Shown here: positions 9,178 to 16,791 of the stretch, one piece after another
Numbering within the stretch: position 1 is the stretch's first letter
Layout: every line of letters begins with the position of its first letter
NCBI RefSeq assembly: GCF_000348685.1
Contig: NZ_ANLA01000004.1
Span: 1-64,000 of the forward strand
DNA length: 64,000 nucleotides
Source: Xanthomarina gelatinilytica
Lineage (GTDB): Bacteria; Bacteroidota; Bacteroidia; Flavobacteriales; Flavobacteriaceae
Reading direction: 5' to 3'
The notes under the pieces: model-generated
The model's input: the letters and a program-made list of their open reading frames with translations, nothing else
The model's database searches: none
Told to the model about the DNA's origin: nothing
Position numbers and translations under genes: made by a program

Positions 9178-9900
9178 TTAATCTGGAATTAACTTGCGTG
9201 AACTCTTATATCTTACCTCATTAAAAATGTAATACTCACTTCTAGGTAAATTATTAAACCCTGGATTACTCCATGTTTTATCTAACATAAATATATAATG
9301 AGGTTCTTTGAGTATTTCCTTTAATTCATTATATTTTTCTGTAGAACCATCGTAATAAAACACCTTTTTTTCTTTTAATTCTTTTTCAGATAATTGTAAT
9401 GTTGAAATTGGAGGATGATATCGATAGTAAATCATATTATAAACCAGTTTATCAAAATCAAGTGTATCTTTTAAAGACACATTTTCTTTTTCTAAATGCC
9501 GTTTTTTGAAATTTATATAAATTGGGTCTAAAGTGTGTGATTGTCTTACATAATTCAACTTTACCGATTTATGAACAAAATATAATCCAAAACACCAGTC
9601 ACAACTTGAACTTGCACCAATAGCACCAAAATTAGAATTTGAATGCGCTTCACGTCTTTTATAAAACTCCTTTCGCTTTTGAATACTAGTGCTATCTAAC
9701 AAAAAGTAAATAGAGCTTAGTCCAACTACCGTTTTACCATCATCTTTTTCTATATTATTATATAACTTAACAACATGGTTGTTTGTATCTGGATTGTCGA
9801 AAACAATATAAAGTGTATCCTTTTCTTTTAGAAAAAAAGCTTCTTGTGAGAATGATATCGAACCTATTAAAAACAATAATATAAATAGTGCGTCTTTCAT
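9178..9900 (-). CDS. Secreted protein of unknown function, coupled to the HELMH lipoprotein
   Basis: I do not recognise this 240-aa protein. It begins with a clear signal peptide (MKDALFILLFLIGSISFS) followed by Gln, so it is probably periplasmic or surface-exposed. A short Cys-containing segment ASSSCDWCFG lies near the middle; the rest is a mix of charged and aromatic residues. I use the ATG at 9900 rather than the one eight codons upstream because it places the signal peptide at the N-terminus and follows the upstream stop codon by one base (TAA-A-ATG), a layout typical of translational coupling. The pair is AT-rich compared with flanking housekeeping genes, which suggests an accessory origin. 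It could be a partner or modulator of the upstream lipoprotein, but nothing in the sequence proves this. Confidence 0.65.
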   Translation of the reverse strand: MKDALFILLFLIGSISFSQEAFFLKEKDTLYIVFDNPDTNNHVVKLYNNIEKDDGKTVVGLSSIYFLLDSTSIQKRKEFYKRREAHSNSNFGAIGASSSCDWCFGLYFVHKSVKLNYVRQSHTLDPIYINFKKRHLEKENVSLKDTLDFDKLVYNMIYYRYHPPISTLQLSEKELKEKKVFYYDGSTEKYNELKEILKEPHYIFMLDKTWSNPGFNNLPRSEYYIFNEVRYKSSRKLIPD

Positions 9901-9901
9901 T

Positions 9902-11650
9902 TTAATTACAATTATTCGATACATAATTAATGTTATTTGATTGTGTCCACCATTCTGTTACACCCTCTTTCCATAAATCTAAAGGATTTGGATATAATGT
10001 ACTCGTATATTCTGTTTGAGTAGATAACCAATTAGCAAATTCTGGGGTTCCATGTAAACCTGACCAACTCATGTATTCTGCCACTTTTTGTTTCCAATTA
10101 AATGCACCAAAATGTTGAATCATTAAATTTTTTATGTCTGTTGGCTCACTATTCCAATCATGATTGTTATAAAGTTCTTGTTCCAGTTTTTCTCTGTATG
10201 TTTCAATTGCAAAAACTGGACTATTAAATAACGAATGTGTCCATTCTTGGTTATTATTAGGATCATCACTATTTTCCAAAATTTCACAAATTAAAAACAC
10301 CCATCTTTCCTTCATGGTTAAGAAATTAATATTTATTTCTTCGTCTAAATTATCGTCCTGACACATATCATCATAATTTTCAATAAGATATGGTCTTCCA
10401 ATGTTATCAAAAGAAACAATTCCCCAATCTTCTAAAGACTTAAACATAAAAGCATGCATTAACTCATGAGATAAGGTAACCATTTTATCTAGATTGGATG
10501 CTGATTCTGCATCTGGCGAGGAAATAATCTCATAAGATGCATGTGTTTGTCCAAAAATAGTAGTTGTTTCTCCTTTAGTAAATGCATAATCTTCTGGATT
10601 AGGTGTTGGTCCAATTGAGAATTTTAAAGGTGTTAATTGGTCGAACTCAAATAACATATCATTAAAGAAATTATTACCCAAATTTCCTCCTTTTAATTTT
10701 TCGTAAATACAATCTAATTCAGAGTTAACAAATGTATCGTCTTTTGTTACTCCCCAAGTATAAAAATCTTCATTAAATTCGTCTAAATCTCCATTTATGA
10801 TAGCTTCTATAGAGGCTATTACAAATGCTTGGGCTTTTTCACTACAATTTTTATTGCTTAAAAACGTACTCATTTTTCTTACTTGAATAAAATTATCTGG
10901 ATTATTTATCCAATTACTTACAACCAAATTAGCATTTTCTACAGAGTTCAAGCCCAAACATTCTATTAAGTTTTGCTCGTATGGAATAGTGTATGTTGGA
11001 GCAGTGTTTATTGGGTCTGGATTATTTGGAGAACTAGAGCCTCCTGCTCCACCTCCACCACCAGAGCCACCACCTCCTAAGTTGCAAGTTGTCTCGGAAA
11101 ACATATAACTTTCTGTACAATTATCTCCAGCTAAATGTATTGAACCACCCCAATTACAATACCAAGTTACGAAACAGCCCATATCCATATCTCTATTAAC
11201 AAAAGCAGTAGAGTCAATATTTACTATCTCAGCAATACTTGTTCCTTGGAATGTAAAAGAATTATGGTCTACAATATATTCCATTGAAGACTCCGGAAAG
11301 TATGTTATTAATAAAGCCCTCTCGTTTTCAAGACTATCTATTTGAATAACTATATTGTTAAAACTATTAGGTTCTTGGTTGTCTAAATAAGCTAAAAAGG
11401 TATATGACGTAATATTACCAATTTTTATCTCTTTAATAATTGTAGAATCTATTTCAAAATCATTATCGTCTAGACTTCTGCTTTTATTCAAATTTTTTTT
11501 CTTTATAGCTTTTACTACTTTTTTATATGTTTTACTAAAAGTTGTATTACTATTTAATTCATCAAAAGTGTATTCTTTAATACTTATATTATTCGTGTTT
11601 GAATCTGTTATTGAATCATCATCTTTCTGACAACTAAAAACACCGATCAT
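9902..11650 (-). CDS. Lipoprotein with HExxH-like metallopeptidase motif
   Basis: This 582-aa protein starts MIGVFSCQKDDD, a short lipobox with Cys at residue 7; codons upstream (ILLL) continue the hydrophobic stretch, but no ATG, GTG or TTG start is available there, so the annotated start may be too short or use an unusual codon. Residues after the anchor are acidic, as in flavobacterial surface lipoproteins. A Gly-rich linker (GGGGSGGGGGAGG) near residues 192-205 separates an N-terminal Cys-containing half from a C-terminal half with TLSHELMHAFMF near residues 393-404, a match to the zinc-peptidase HExxH motif. I infer a surface zinc peptidase of unknown family. It is cotranscribed with the following secreted protein. 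Confidence 0.6.
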   Translation of the reverse strand: MIGVFSCQKDDDSITDSNTNNISIKEYTFDELNSNTTFSKTYKKVVKAIKKKNLNKSRSLDDNDFEIDSTIIKEIKIGNITSYTFLAYLDNQEPNSFNNIVIQIDSLENERALLITYFPESSMEYIVDHNSFTFQGTSIAEIVNIDSTAFVNRDMDMGCFVTWYCNWGGSIHLAGDNCTESYMFSETTCNLGGGGSGGGGGAGGSSSPNNPDPINTAPTYTIPYEQNLIECLGLNSVENANLVVSNWINNPDNFIQVRKMSTFLSNKNCSEKAQAFVIASIEAIINGDLDEFNEDFYTWGVTKDDTFVNSELDCIYEKLKGGNLGNNFFNDMLFEFDQLTPLKFSIGPTPNPEDYAFTKGETTTIFGQTHASYEIISSPDAESASNLDKMVTLSHELMHAFMFKSLEDWGIVSFDNIGRPYLIENYDDMCQDDNLDEEININFLTMKERWVFLICEILENSDDPNNNQEWTHSLFNSPVFAIETYREKLEQELYNNHDWNSEPTDIKNLMIQHFGAFNWKQKVAEYMSWSGLHGTPEFANWLSTQTEYTSTLYPNPLDLWKEGVTEWWTQSNNINYVSNNCN

Positions 11651-11704
11651 TAAAAGTAAGATAAAACTTTTAGTTAAAAAATGCCCTAGCTTTACGCTTT
11701 TTTG

Positions 11705-11749
11705 CCTGCCTGCCGGACAGGCAGGATTTTTGATTTTTGATTTTTGATC
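11705..11749. repeat. GC-rich palindrome followed by GATTTTT heptamers
   Basis: A perfect 8-bp inverted repeat CCTGCCTG / CAGGCAGG with a 5-nt loop occupies 11705-11725 and stands out as GC-rich in AT-rich DNA. It is followed with no gap by three copies of GATTTTT (11725-11745) and a partial GATC. It lies 55-100 bp upstream of the lipoprotein gene. It resembles REP-like palindromes spread through flavobacterial genomes. Confidence 0.7.
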
Positions 11750-11810
11750 ATAATAAATAATTTTTAGGTTAACATGCCATAAACCTAAAAGTTAAATTTA
11801 AAATATCCTG

Positions 11811-11878
11811 TACGTAGTACTACGTATTTTTCCCGTTTTTCGATGAAATACACAGTTCGTGTTACGGTTTTTCCGTAA
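11811..11878. promoter_or_regulatory. Composite palindromic element upstream of the HELMH lipoprotein
   Basis: Three signals lie within 68 bp. A perfect 16-bp palindrome TACGTAGTACTACGTA fills 11811-11826. TTTTTCGATGAAAT is at 11836-11849. A 6-bp inverted repeat TTACGG-TTTTT-CCGTAA lies at 11862-11878. The same TACG...CGTA plus TTTTCGATGAAAT pairing recurs at 62757-62798. It could be an operator or promoter region, or part of a dispersed repeat. The rest of 11651-12025 holds repeats and no convincing gene. Confidence 0.45.
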
Positions 11879-11930
11879 TTGGTCGGGTTTTTGGATATTT
11901 TTTGTTTGACTTTAGAGAAGTAATAAGACT

Positions 11931-11971
11931 CTCTGCCTATTGGAGACAGGTTTGTTTTGCTCAGGATGATA
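11931..11971. repeat. Dispersed intergenic repeat, copy A
   Basis: The minus strand reads TATCATCCTGAGCAAAAC followed by CCTGTCTCC, a form of the TRTCAT-GAGC repeat often seen between genes in the Bacteroidota. The left part (CTGCCT...ACAGG) resembles the palindrome at 11705. Related copies in this window are at 12707, 60384 and 62863. Confidence 0.5.
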
Positions 11972-12025
11972 GGCAACATATATGTTTTATACTAAAAAGC
12001 ATGAAACACCAATACCATACAGGCA

Positions 12026-12652
12026 TCACAAAAACCCCAGGAAGTCTTCCCTGGAAACTTCTTCTGCTCCCAAACTGGTTAAATGATTGGTGTACACTTG
12101 GCAGTCTATCAGGTTGTAATTGCTGTTTTGTATAAAGCTTATAAAACCGGCTTTACTGGCATTACTAACTTTTGTGAACATACTTTCGCCACAAAACACG
12201 CCATTGTTTAAATCCACACCATAAAAGCCTGCGACTAAGTTACCGTCTTGCCAAACCTCCACAGATTTAGCAACACCCTCTTTATGTAGTTTCATATAAG
12301 CCTCTATCATACTATGGGTTATCCAAGTGCCACGCTGACCTGTTCTTTTGGCTTTGGCGCATTCGGTTATCACAGCTTTAAAATCTTGGTTGATGGTTAT
12401 GGTAAGATCGTGGTTTTTTAACACCTGTTTCATACTTTTGGAGACTTTTAATTTCTCTGGAAACAGCACAAACCTTGGGTTTGGAGACCACCATAATATG
12501 GGTTGGTTTTTTTCAAACCAAGGAAAAATGCCCTTTTTATATGCCAGAATCAAGCGTTCTTTAGATAAATCGCCACCAACAGCCAAAAGACCATCGGGAT
12601 TTGCTTGATGGACATTGGGAAAACGGATTTCTGAGGTTAAATAGGTAATCAT
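12026..12652 (-). CDS. aat: Leucyl/phenylalanyl-tRNA--protein transferase
   Basis: Aat attaches leucine or phenylalanine from aminoacyl-tRNA to the N-terminus of proteins with basic N-termini, marking them for ClpAP-type degradation in the cytoplasm. The 208-aa protein shows the family sequence throughout: GLLAVGGDLSKERLILAYK near residue 20, GIFPWF, WWSPNPRFVLFP, and the C-terminal segment around VDLNNGVFCGESMF. Length is slightly short of the E. coli protein but normal for the family in the Bacteroidota. It lies downstream of a terminator that ends the DUF3127 gene, so it probably has its own promoter. Confidence 0.96.
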   Translation of the reverse strand: MITYLTSEIRFPNVHQANPDGLLAVGGDLSKERLILAYKKGIFPWFEKNQPILWWSPNPRFVLFPEKLKVSKSMKQVLKNHDLTITINQDFKAVITECAKAKRTGQRGTWITHSMIEAYMKLHKEGVAKSVEVWQDGNLVAGFYGVDLNNGVFCGESMFTKVSNASKAGFISFIQNSNYNLIDCQVYTNHLTSLGAEEVSREDFLGFL

Positions 12653-12665
12653 AGTCTGGCAATAT

Positions 12666-12696
12666 AAAAAAACCTCAACGTTTTCACATTGAGGTT
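12666..12696 (-). terminator. Rho-independent terminator after the DUF3127 gene
   Basis: The arms AACCTCAA (12671-12678) and TTGAGGTT (12689-12696) are perfect complements with a 10-nt loop. On the minus strand the stem is followed by five or more T. It separates the DUF3127 gene from aat. Confidence 0.8.
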
Positions 12697-12706
12697 AGAT
12701 TTTAGA

Positions 12707-12731
12707 CCTTTCGACTGCGCTCAAGGTGACA
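12707..12731. repeat. Dispersed intergenic repeat, copy B
   Basis: The minus strand reads TGTCACCTTGAGCGCAG followed by TCGAAAGG. This has the same TGTCA...GAGC...CGAA layout as the copy at 60384. It lies between the DUF3127 stop codon and its terminator, so it is transcribed. Confidence 0.55.
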
Positions 12732-12740
12732 ATTAATGTT

Positions 12741-13115
12741 TTAAAATGGCAGATCGTCGTGATCGTCTTCGTTTAAATCGTTTGCTGGTTCAAAAGCTTC
12801 AGCTGGTGGCATTGGTGGCATATTACCAGAAGCATCTTGTTGTAGCGCCTCAATTCTCCAACCTTGAATGGAGTTAAAATATTTTACTTCTCCTTGTGGG
12901 TTTGTCCACTCTCTTCCACGCAAATTAATACTTATTTTTACTTGTTGACCCACTTGAAAATTGTTCAACAAATCGGTTTTATCCTGAACAAACTCCACCA
13001 TAATATGTTGTGGGTATTGCTCTTCTGTAGTCACTACCACTTCACGTTTTCTAAACCCATTATTCCCAAAGGTTTGTGTGTCTCCAATAACTTTAATTTT
13101 TCCTTGTACTTCCAT
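12741..13115 (-). CDS. DUF3127 protein with SSB-like acidic tail
   Basis: This 124-aa protein matches DUF3127, a Bacteroidota family of single-strand-DNA-binding-like OB-fold proteins of unknown role. Residues 1-95 form the likely OB fold (EVQGKIKVIGDTQTFG, then VVVTTEEQYPQHIMVEF). The last residues, HDDLPF, follow an acidic stretch and copy the C-terminal tip of bacterial SSB, which recruits repair and replication proteins; the true SSB of this window ends DDDLPF. I infer that this protein shares SSB-tip partners. It is a single gene with its own terminator and a dispersed repeat in its 3' end. Confidence 0.85.
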   Translation of the reverse strand: MEVQGKIKVIGDTQTFGNNGFRKREVVVTTEEQYPQHIMVEFVQDKTDLLNNFQVGQQVKISINLRGREWTNPQGEVKYFNSIQGWRIEALQQDASGNMPPMPPAEAFEPANDLNEDDHDDLPF

Positions 13116-13173
13116 TACTTAATTTAATTTAACTTTTTCATTCCTTTTTAAAACAGGAATTTCTCTTTCTACT

Positions 13174-14043
13174 TTATGATAATAATATTTTCCAGGCACT
13201 TTGTATATCTCCAAAACTTAAATAATTGTGTGCCAATTTATGCTTTTCCCTGTGGGATGCTGTTGTGATATCTGGATAGCGCTGACTGACTGTCTCAACA
13301 AATTTACTCACTTCTTCTGGAGTTGGCAAAGTGTCTACATTTGCTAGCATACCAAGATCGTTTCCGGTTAAAATCATGCTGTTTTTAACATCTTCCGGGA
13401 AACTATCAACCCCAATCCCTAGGGTTGATAACGGTTTTGGCAACTCGAAAAAGCCACTTCTGGCACGACTGTAGTAATTTCCTCCAGCTCTAGCCACCAG
13501 ATCCAATTTTTCTTGATCGATACTGCCTTCAGCATCTAGGATATCGTCTTCAATATGAAGTTTCACCACTTCGCAAATCACTAAATTTCCTGCACCTCCT
13601 TGGTCTCCCAAAGCCACTACTTCATTTACTTTACACTCAAATTGAATTGGCGATTCGGCTACTCTAAAAGGGCTTACCAAGTCCGATTTTAACATCGTTA
13701 AACCTGCTTTGTCAAACTCGTTGACTCCTTCAGGATATTCTGTACTGCTTAAGGATGCTTGATGCACCATATCGAAATTAACCACATTGATAACCACTTC
13801 CTTTGTTGCTAAAATATTCTCCAAGGTGTGTTTGGTGGTGTTGTTTCTCACACGTCTTGCTGGTGAAAAAATTAATATAGGTGGATTGGCACTAAACACA
13901 TTAAAGAAGCTAAAAGGCGATAGATTGGGGTTTCCATTTTTATCCATAGTACTTGCAAAAGCTATAGGTCTGGGTGCCACAGCACTTAACAAATAACCAT
14001 GTAACTTTCCTACTGATAAATCTTTTGGCTCGAATGATGTCAT
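13174..14043 (-). CDS. Flavin reductase family protein (FMN-binding split barrel)
   Basis: This 289-aa soluble protein belongs to the flavin reductase / flavoredoxin group, which binds FMN in a split beta-barrel. The N-terminal 190 residues carry the fold: AVAPRPIAFASTMDKNGN near residues 22-39, SPFSFFNVFSANPPILIFSP near 42-61, and the segment KEVVINVV. The C-terminal 90 residues are a helical extension. The physiological substrate cannot be told from sequence. The gene is alone on its strand between the DUF3127 gene and a divergent histidine kinase. Confidence 0.88.
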   Translation of the reverse strand: MTSFEPKDLSVGKLHGYLLSAVAPRPIAFASTMDKNGNPNLSPFSFFNVFSANPPILIFSPARRVRNNTTKHTLENILATKEVVINVVNFDMVHQASLSSTEYPEGVNEFDKAGLTMLKSDLVSPFRVAESPIQFECKVNEVVALGDQGGAGNLVICEVVKLHIEDDILDAEGSIDQEKLDLVARAGGNYYSRARSGFFELPKPLSTLGIGVDSFPEDVKNSMILTGNDLGMLANVDTLPTPEEVSKFVETVSQRYPDITTASHREKHKLAHNYLSFGDIQSAWKILLS

Positions 14044-14163
14044 GAAACTTTTTTAATTTGCACAAATGTAACCATTCTGTTAATGAACTAAAAATGATTT
14101 GTTTGCTAGTAACACAATATTATTAACAGATTTTACATTATATTTCAAAATAAAATATGTTTT

Positions 14164-15330
14164 ATGCTTTTTTCTAAATACAGACATCTTACCAGATGGA
14201 TTATTGTTGTGGCTTCATTTGGTATTATTTCTCTTATTTTATGGAACACCTATGTGTTTTTTCAAAAATTTAAAATAGAAGAACAGTCAAAACTGGACAT
14301 TTGGGCTGCTGCTTATCAAGAAATAAATTCCAATCCGTTGGACGAAAACGTTAACCCATTGGTAGATAAGGTGTTTACTTCTGAGATTACCAATCCCATG
14401 TTTGTTTACCATGATGGAAGCGTCTTGATCTCCAACAATATAGATGAAACCATTTTAAAGAAAAAAGCGTCCATTGATAAATTGATCACCCAATATTCTC
14501 AAGAAAACAAACCCATAGTAATTTCATACGAGGACAACATTACCAAGCAAACGGTTATTTATGGCACTTTGTATTATGGCAATTCTGAAGTGCTGAACAA
14601 GTTAAAATACTATCCTTTGGCCTTATTGCTCATTATAATTTTATTTGGAGCAGTGGTTTATTTCTTTTATAGGAGTTCTAAAATTGCCACACAAAACAAA
14701 CTATGGTCTGGAATGGCCAAAGAAACAGCCCATCAAATAGGAACGCCTTTATCCTCTTTAATTGGATGGACAGAAATATTAAAATCTGAACAAGTAAATC
14801 CGGAATATATTAAAGAAATTGAAAAAGACATTGCCAGATTGCAAACCATAACCGAACGTTTTAGCAAAATTGGATCGTTACCAACATTGGAAAAAGCAGA
14901 TATAGTAAAAGAAACCATAGACTCTTATGACTATCTAAAAGCCAGAAGCTCTAAACTTATTGATTTTGAATTAATTACACCTTCTGAAGAAATTTATGTA
15001 AATTTAAATAAACAACTTTATAGTTGGACCATAGAGAACTTGGTAAAAAATGCCATTGATGCCATGAGAGGCAAAGGCAAGCTAAGCATTGAAATTTCTC
15101 AGTTGGAAGACACCGTAAAAATTAATGTAAGTGATACTGGAAAAGGGCTTTCCAAAAACCAGTTTCAAGCTATTTTTGAGCCTGGTTACACCACCAAAAA
15201 ACGTGGTTGGGGCTTAGGGTTATCGTTAGCTAAACGAATTATAGAAGAGTTTCATGGTGGTAAGATTAGGGTTATACATTCTGAAATTGACAAAGGAACC
15301 ACCATGCAAATTTCATTGAAATCTATTTAA
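14164..15330 (+). CDS. Membrane sensor histidine kinase
   Basis: This 388-aa kinase has two membrane segments (about residues 12-30 and 153-171) that flank a periplasmic sensor of about 120 residues, then a kinase core. The phosphoacceptor motif is KETAHQIGTPLSSL, with His in the less common HQIGTPL form. The N-box is IENLVKNAIDAM, G1 is VSDTGKGLSKNQF and G2 is GWGLGLSLAKRI. No response regulator is nearby, so the partner must be encoded elsewhere, and the signal is unknown. It lies 3 bp before the next small gene, which suggests cotranscription. Confidence 0.92.
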   Translation: MLFSKYRHLTRWIIVVASFGIISLILWNTYVFFQKFKIEEQSKLDIWAAAYQEINSNPLDENVNPLVDKVFTSEITNPMFVYHDGSVLISNNIDETILKKKASIDKLITQYSQENKPIVISYEDNITKQTVIYGTLYYGNSEVLNKLKYYPLALLLIIILFGAVVYFFYRSSKIATQNKLWSGMAKETAHQIGTPLSSLIGWTEILKSEQVNPEYIKEIEKDIARLQTITERFSKIGSLPTLEKADIVKETIDSYDYLKARSSKLIDFELITPSEEIYVNLNKQLYSWTIENLVKNAIDAMRGKGKLSIEISQLEDTVKINVSDTGKGLSKNQFQAIFEPGYTTKKRGWGLGLSLAKRIIEEFHGGKIRVIHSEIDKGTTMQISLKSI

Positions 15331-15333
15331 ATT

Positions 15334-15684
15334 ATGGAAGAGAAGTTTATTACAATTAAGGAAGTGGCCTTAAATAACAACTGTCCGGAATGTTACAATA
15401 CCAATGGACTGCATTTAACTTTTAAGCAAAAATTTGTGGAGTCCAGATTTTATAAGTCCATAACTAAAGACACCTCTAACCAATTGGAGTGCCACACATG
15501 CCAAACCACCATTTATCCGGTTCGTTGGACCGAAGATATAGAACGTGTAGTTGCCTATCATCAAAAAGCATTTACACCCAAAAATCCATCTTATAAATTA
15601 AAGAAAAGTGCTTGGCTGTTAATAATTAGCCTAATTGTTTTTGTATTGGTGGTTTTAGGGATTGTTTTTTTACCAAACCTATAA
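15334..15684 (+). CDS. Small membrane protein with two CxxC knuckles
   Basis: This 116-aa protein is not one I can name. Two cysteine pairs, CPEC (residue 18) and CHTC (residue 54), probably form a zinc ribbon. A single C-terminal membrane segment (about residues 94-113) would anchor the ribbon in the cytoplasm. It follows the histidine kinase by 3 bp and so is probably cotranscribed, and it might work with it at the membrane. Its last six bases overlap the end of the convergent HIT gene. Confidence 0.7.
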   Translation: MEEKFITIKEVALNNNCPECYNTNGLHLTFKQKFVESRFYKSITKDTSNQLECHTCQTTIYPVRWTEDIERVVAYHQKAFTPKNPSYKLKKSAWLLIISLIVFVLVVLGIVFLPNL

Positions 15685-16068
15685 ATAAGCTTTAATGGCT
15701 TTAACAGTATCTTGAAAATCTTCTGGAGTTAAGCTAGCTTTGTTCAAGAACCTAATGTCTTCCATAGAGTTTAAAGGAATTAAATGTACGTGTACATGAG
15801 GCACCTCCAAACCTACCACAGACATGCCAACTCGTTTGCAAGGAATGGCTTTTTCTATGGCAATTGCAACTTTTCTTGAAAATGCCATTAAATTTAAATA
15901 GGTTGTTTCATCCAGATCGAAAATTTTATTCACTTCTTTTTTAGGGATGCATAAGGTATGCCCTTTAGCATTTGGATTGATATCCAAAAAAGCTAAAAAG
16001 TCGTCAGTTTCCGCAATTTTATAAGAAGGAATTTCTCCAGAAATTATTTTAGAAAAGATTGATGCCAT
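15679..16068 (-). CDS. HIT family protein
   Basis: The 129-aa length and the triad HVHVHLIP near residue 90 identify a histidine-triad nucleotide-binding protein of the Hint branch, which hydrolyses nucleoside phosphoramidates or related adenylates. The N-terminal SIFSKIISGEIPSYKI is also typical. The next minus-strand gene upstream is greA, with a terminator between them. This pairing of greA and a HIT gene is frequent in the Bacteroidota. Confidence 0.95.
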   Translation of the reverse strand: MASIFSKIISGEIPSYKIAETDDFLAFLDINPNAKGHTLCIPKKEVNKIFDLDETTYLNLMAFSRKVAIAIEKAIPCKRVGMSVVGLEVPHVHVHLIPLNSMEDIRFLNKASLTPEDFQDTVKAIKAYL

Positions 16069-16094
16069 GATGTTTCAAGTATTTAAGTAAATAT

Positions 16095-16141
16095 AAAAAG
16101 ATTCCTGCTTTTCTGAATTAAAAAAAGAAAAAAGCAGGAAT
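16095..16141 (-). terminator. Rho-independent terminator after greA
   Basis: The arms ATTCCTGCTTTT (16101-16112) and AAAAGCAGGAAT (16130-16141) are 12-bp perfect complements. On the minus strand the stem runs into CTTTTTATA. It starts 3 bp after the greA stop and separates it from the HIT gene. Confidence 0.85.
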
Positions 16142-16144
16142 TGC

Positions 16145-16618
16145 TTATCTGGAAATTTCCAAGATGTCAAATTTCATAACGCCATTAGGCACTTGTATTT
16201 CAGCAACTTCACCAACAGATTTTCCCAACAATCCTTTTCCAATAGGGGAGTTTACAGAAATTTTTCCTGAGGCCAAATCGGCTTCCCCATCGGCCACAAG
16301 CGTATATTCCATTTCCATACCATTGGTTTGGTTTTTAATTTTCACTTTAGAGAGGACCAAAACCTTGGAGTTGTCCAATTGCGATTCGTCTATCACTCGA
16401 GCTCCAGCCAAAGCTTCTTCCAGTTTGGAAATTTTCATTTCCAACATGCCTTGAGCCTCCTTAGCTGCATCGTATTCGGCATTTTCACTTAAATCGCCTT
16501 TGTCTCTAGCCTCAGCAATGGCTTGTGAGGCTTTAGGACGCTCTATATCTTTTAGTTGTTTTAATTCTTCCCTTAATTTTTTTAAACCTTCTTCCGTGTA
16601 ATAAGATACTTTACTCAT
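16145..16618 (-). CDS. greA: Transcription elongation factor GreA
   Basis: GreA rescues backtracked RNA polymerase by stimulating transcript cleavage in the secondary channel. The 157-aa protein has the N-terminal coiled coil with the tip acids in GDLSENAEYDAAKEAQ (near residues 42-57) and the C-terminal FKBP-like domain with NSPIGKGLLGKSVGE. All family features are present at the usual length. A -7 element and hairpins lie in its leader, and a strong terminator follows. Confidence 0.97.
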   Translation of the reverse strand: MSKVSYYTEEGLKKLREELKQLKDIERPKASQAIAEARDKGDLSENAEYDAAKEAQGMLEMKISKLEEALAGARVIDESQLDNSKVLVLSKVKIKNQTNGMEMEYTLVADGEADLASGKISVNSPIGKGLLGKSVGEVAEIQVPNGVMKFDILEISR

Positions 16619-16645
16619 AACTTCATCGTTTATATATTATAAATA

Positions 16646-16732
16646 TCCCGAAACACATTCCAACATACTAGAAGAAATCGTTCGGGAATAACGCAAAAAA
16701 TCTCGCAAATACGAGATTGATATACAAATATA
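16646..16732 (-). promoter_or_regulatory. greA promoter -7 element and structured leader
   Basis: The minus strand shows TATATTTG (16732-16725), a match to TAnnTTTG, about 107 bp before the greA ATG. Just inside the predicted transcript is a hairpin ATCTCG / CGAGAT (16700-16717) and then a wider one, TTCCCGAA-type arms TCCCGAA (16646-16652) and TTCGGGA (16681-16687). No clear -33 TTG was found. A regulatory role of the leader is inference. Confidence 0.4.
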
Positions 16733-16791
16733 CAAAATATTTAACTGTGTTTACTTTTTGTTGTAAATTGTAAGCGAAAATTTAACTAAAA

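Noticed and set aside
11785-12135. Two short open frames in the repeat-rich spacer (64 and 77 codons, opposite strands)
   Set aside because: They run across the palindromes and dispersed repeat and into aat in another frame; composition is not protein-like.
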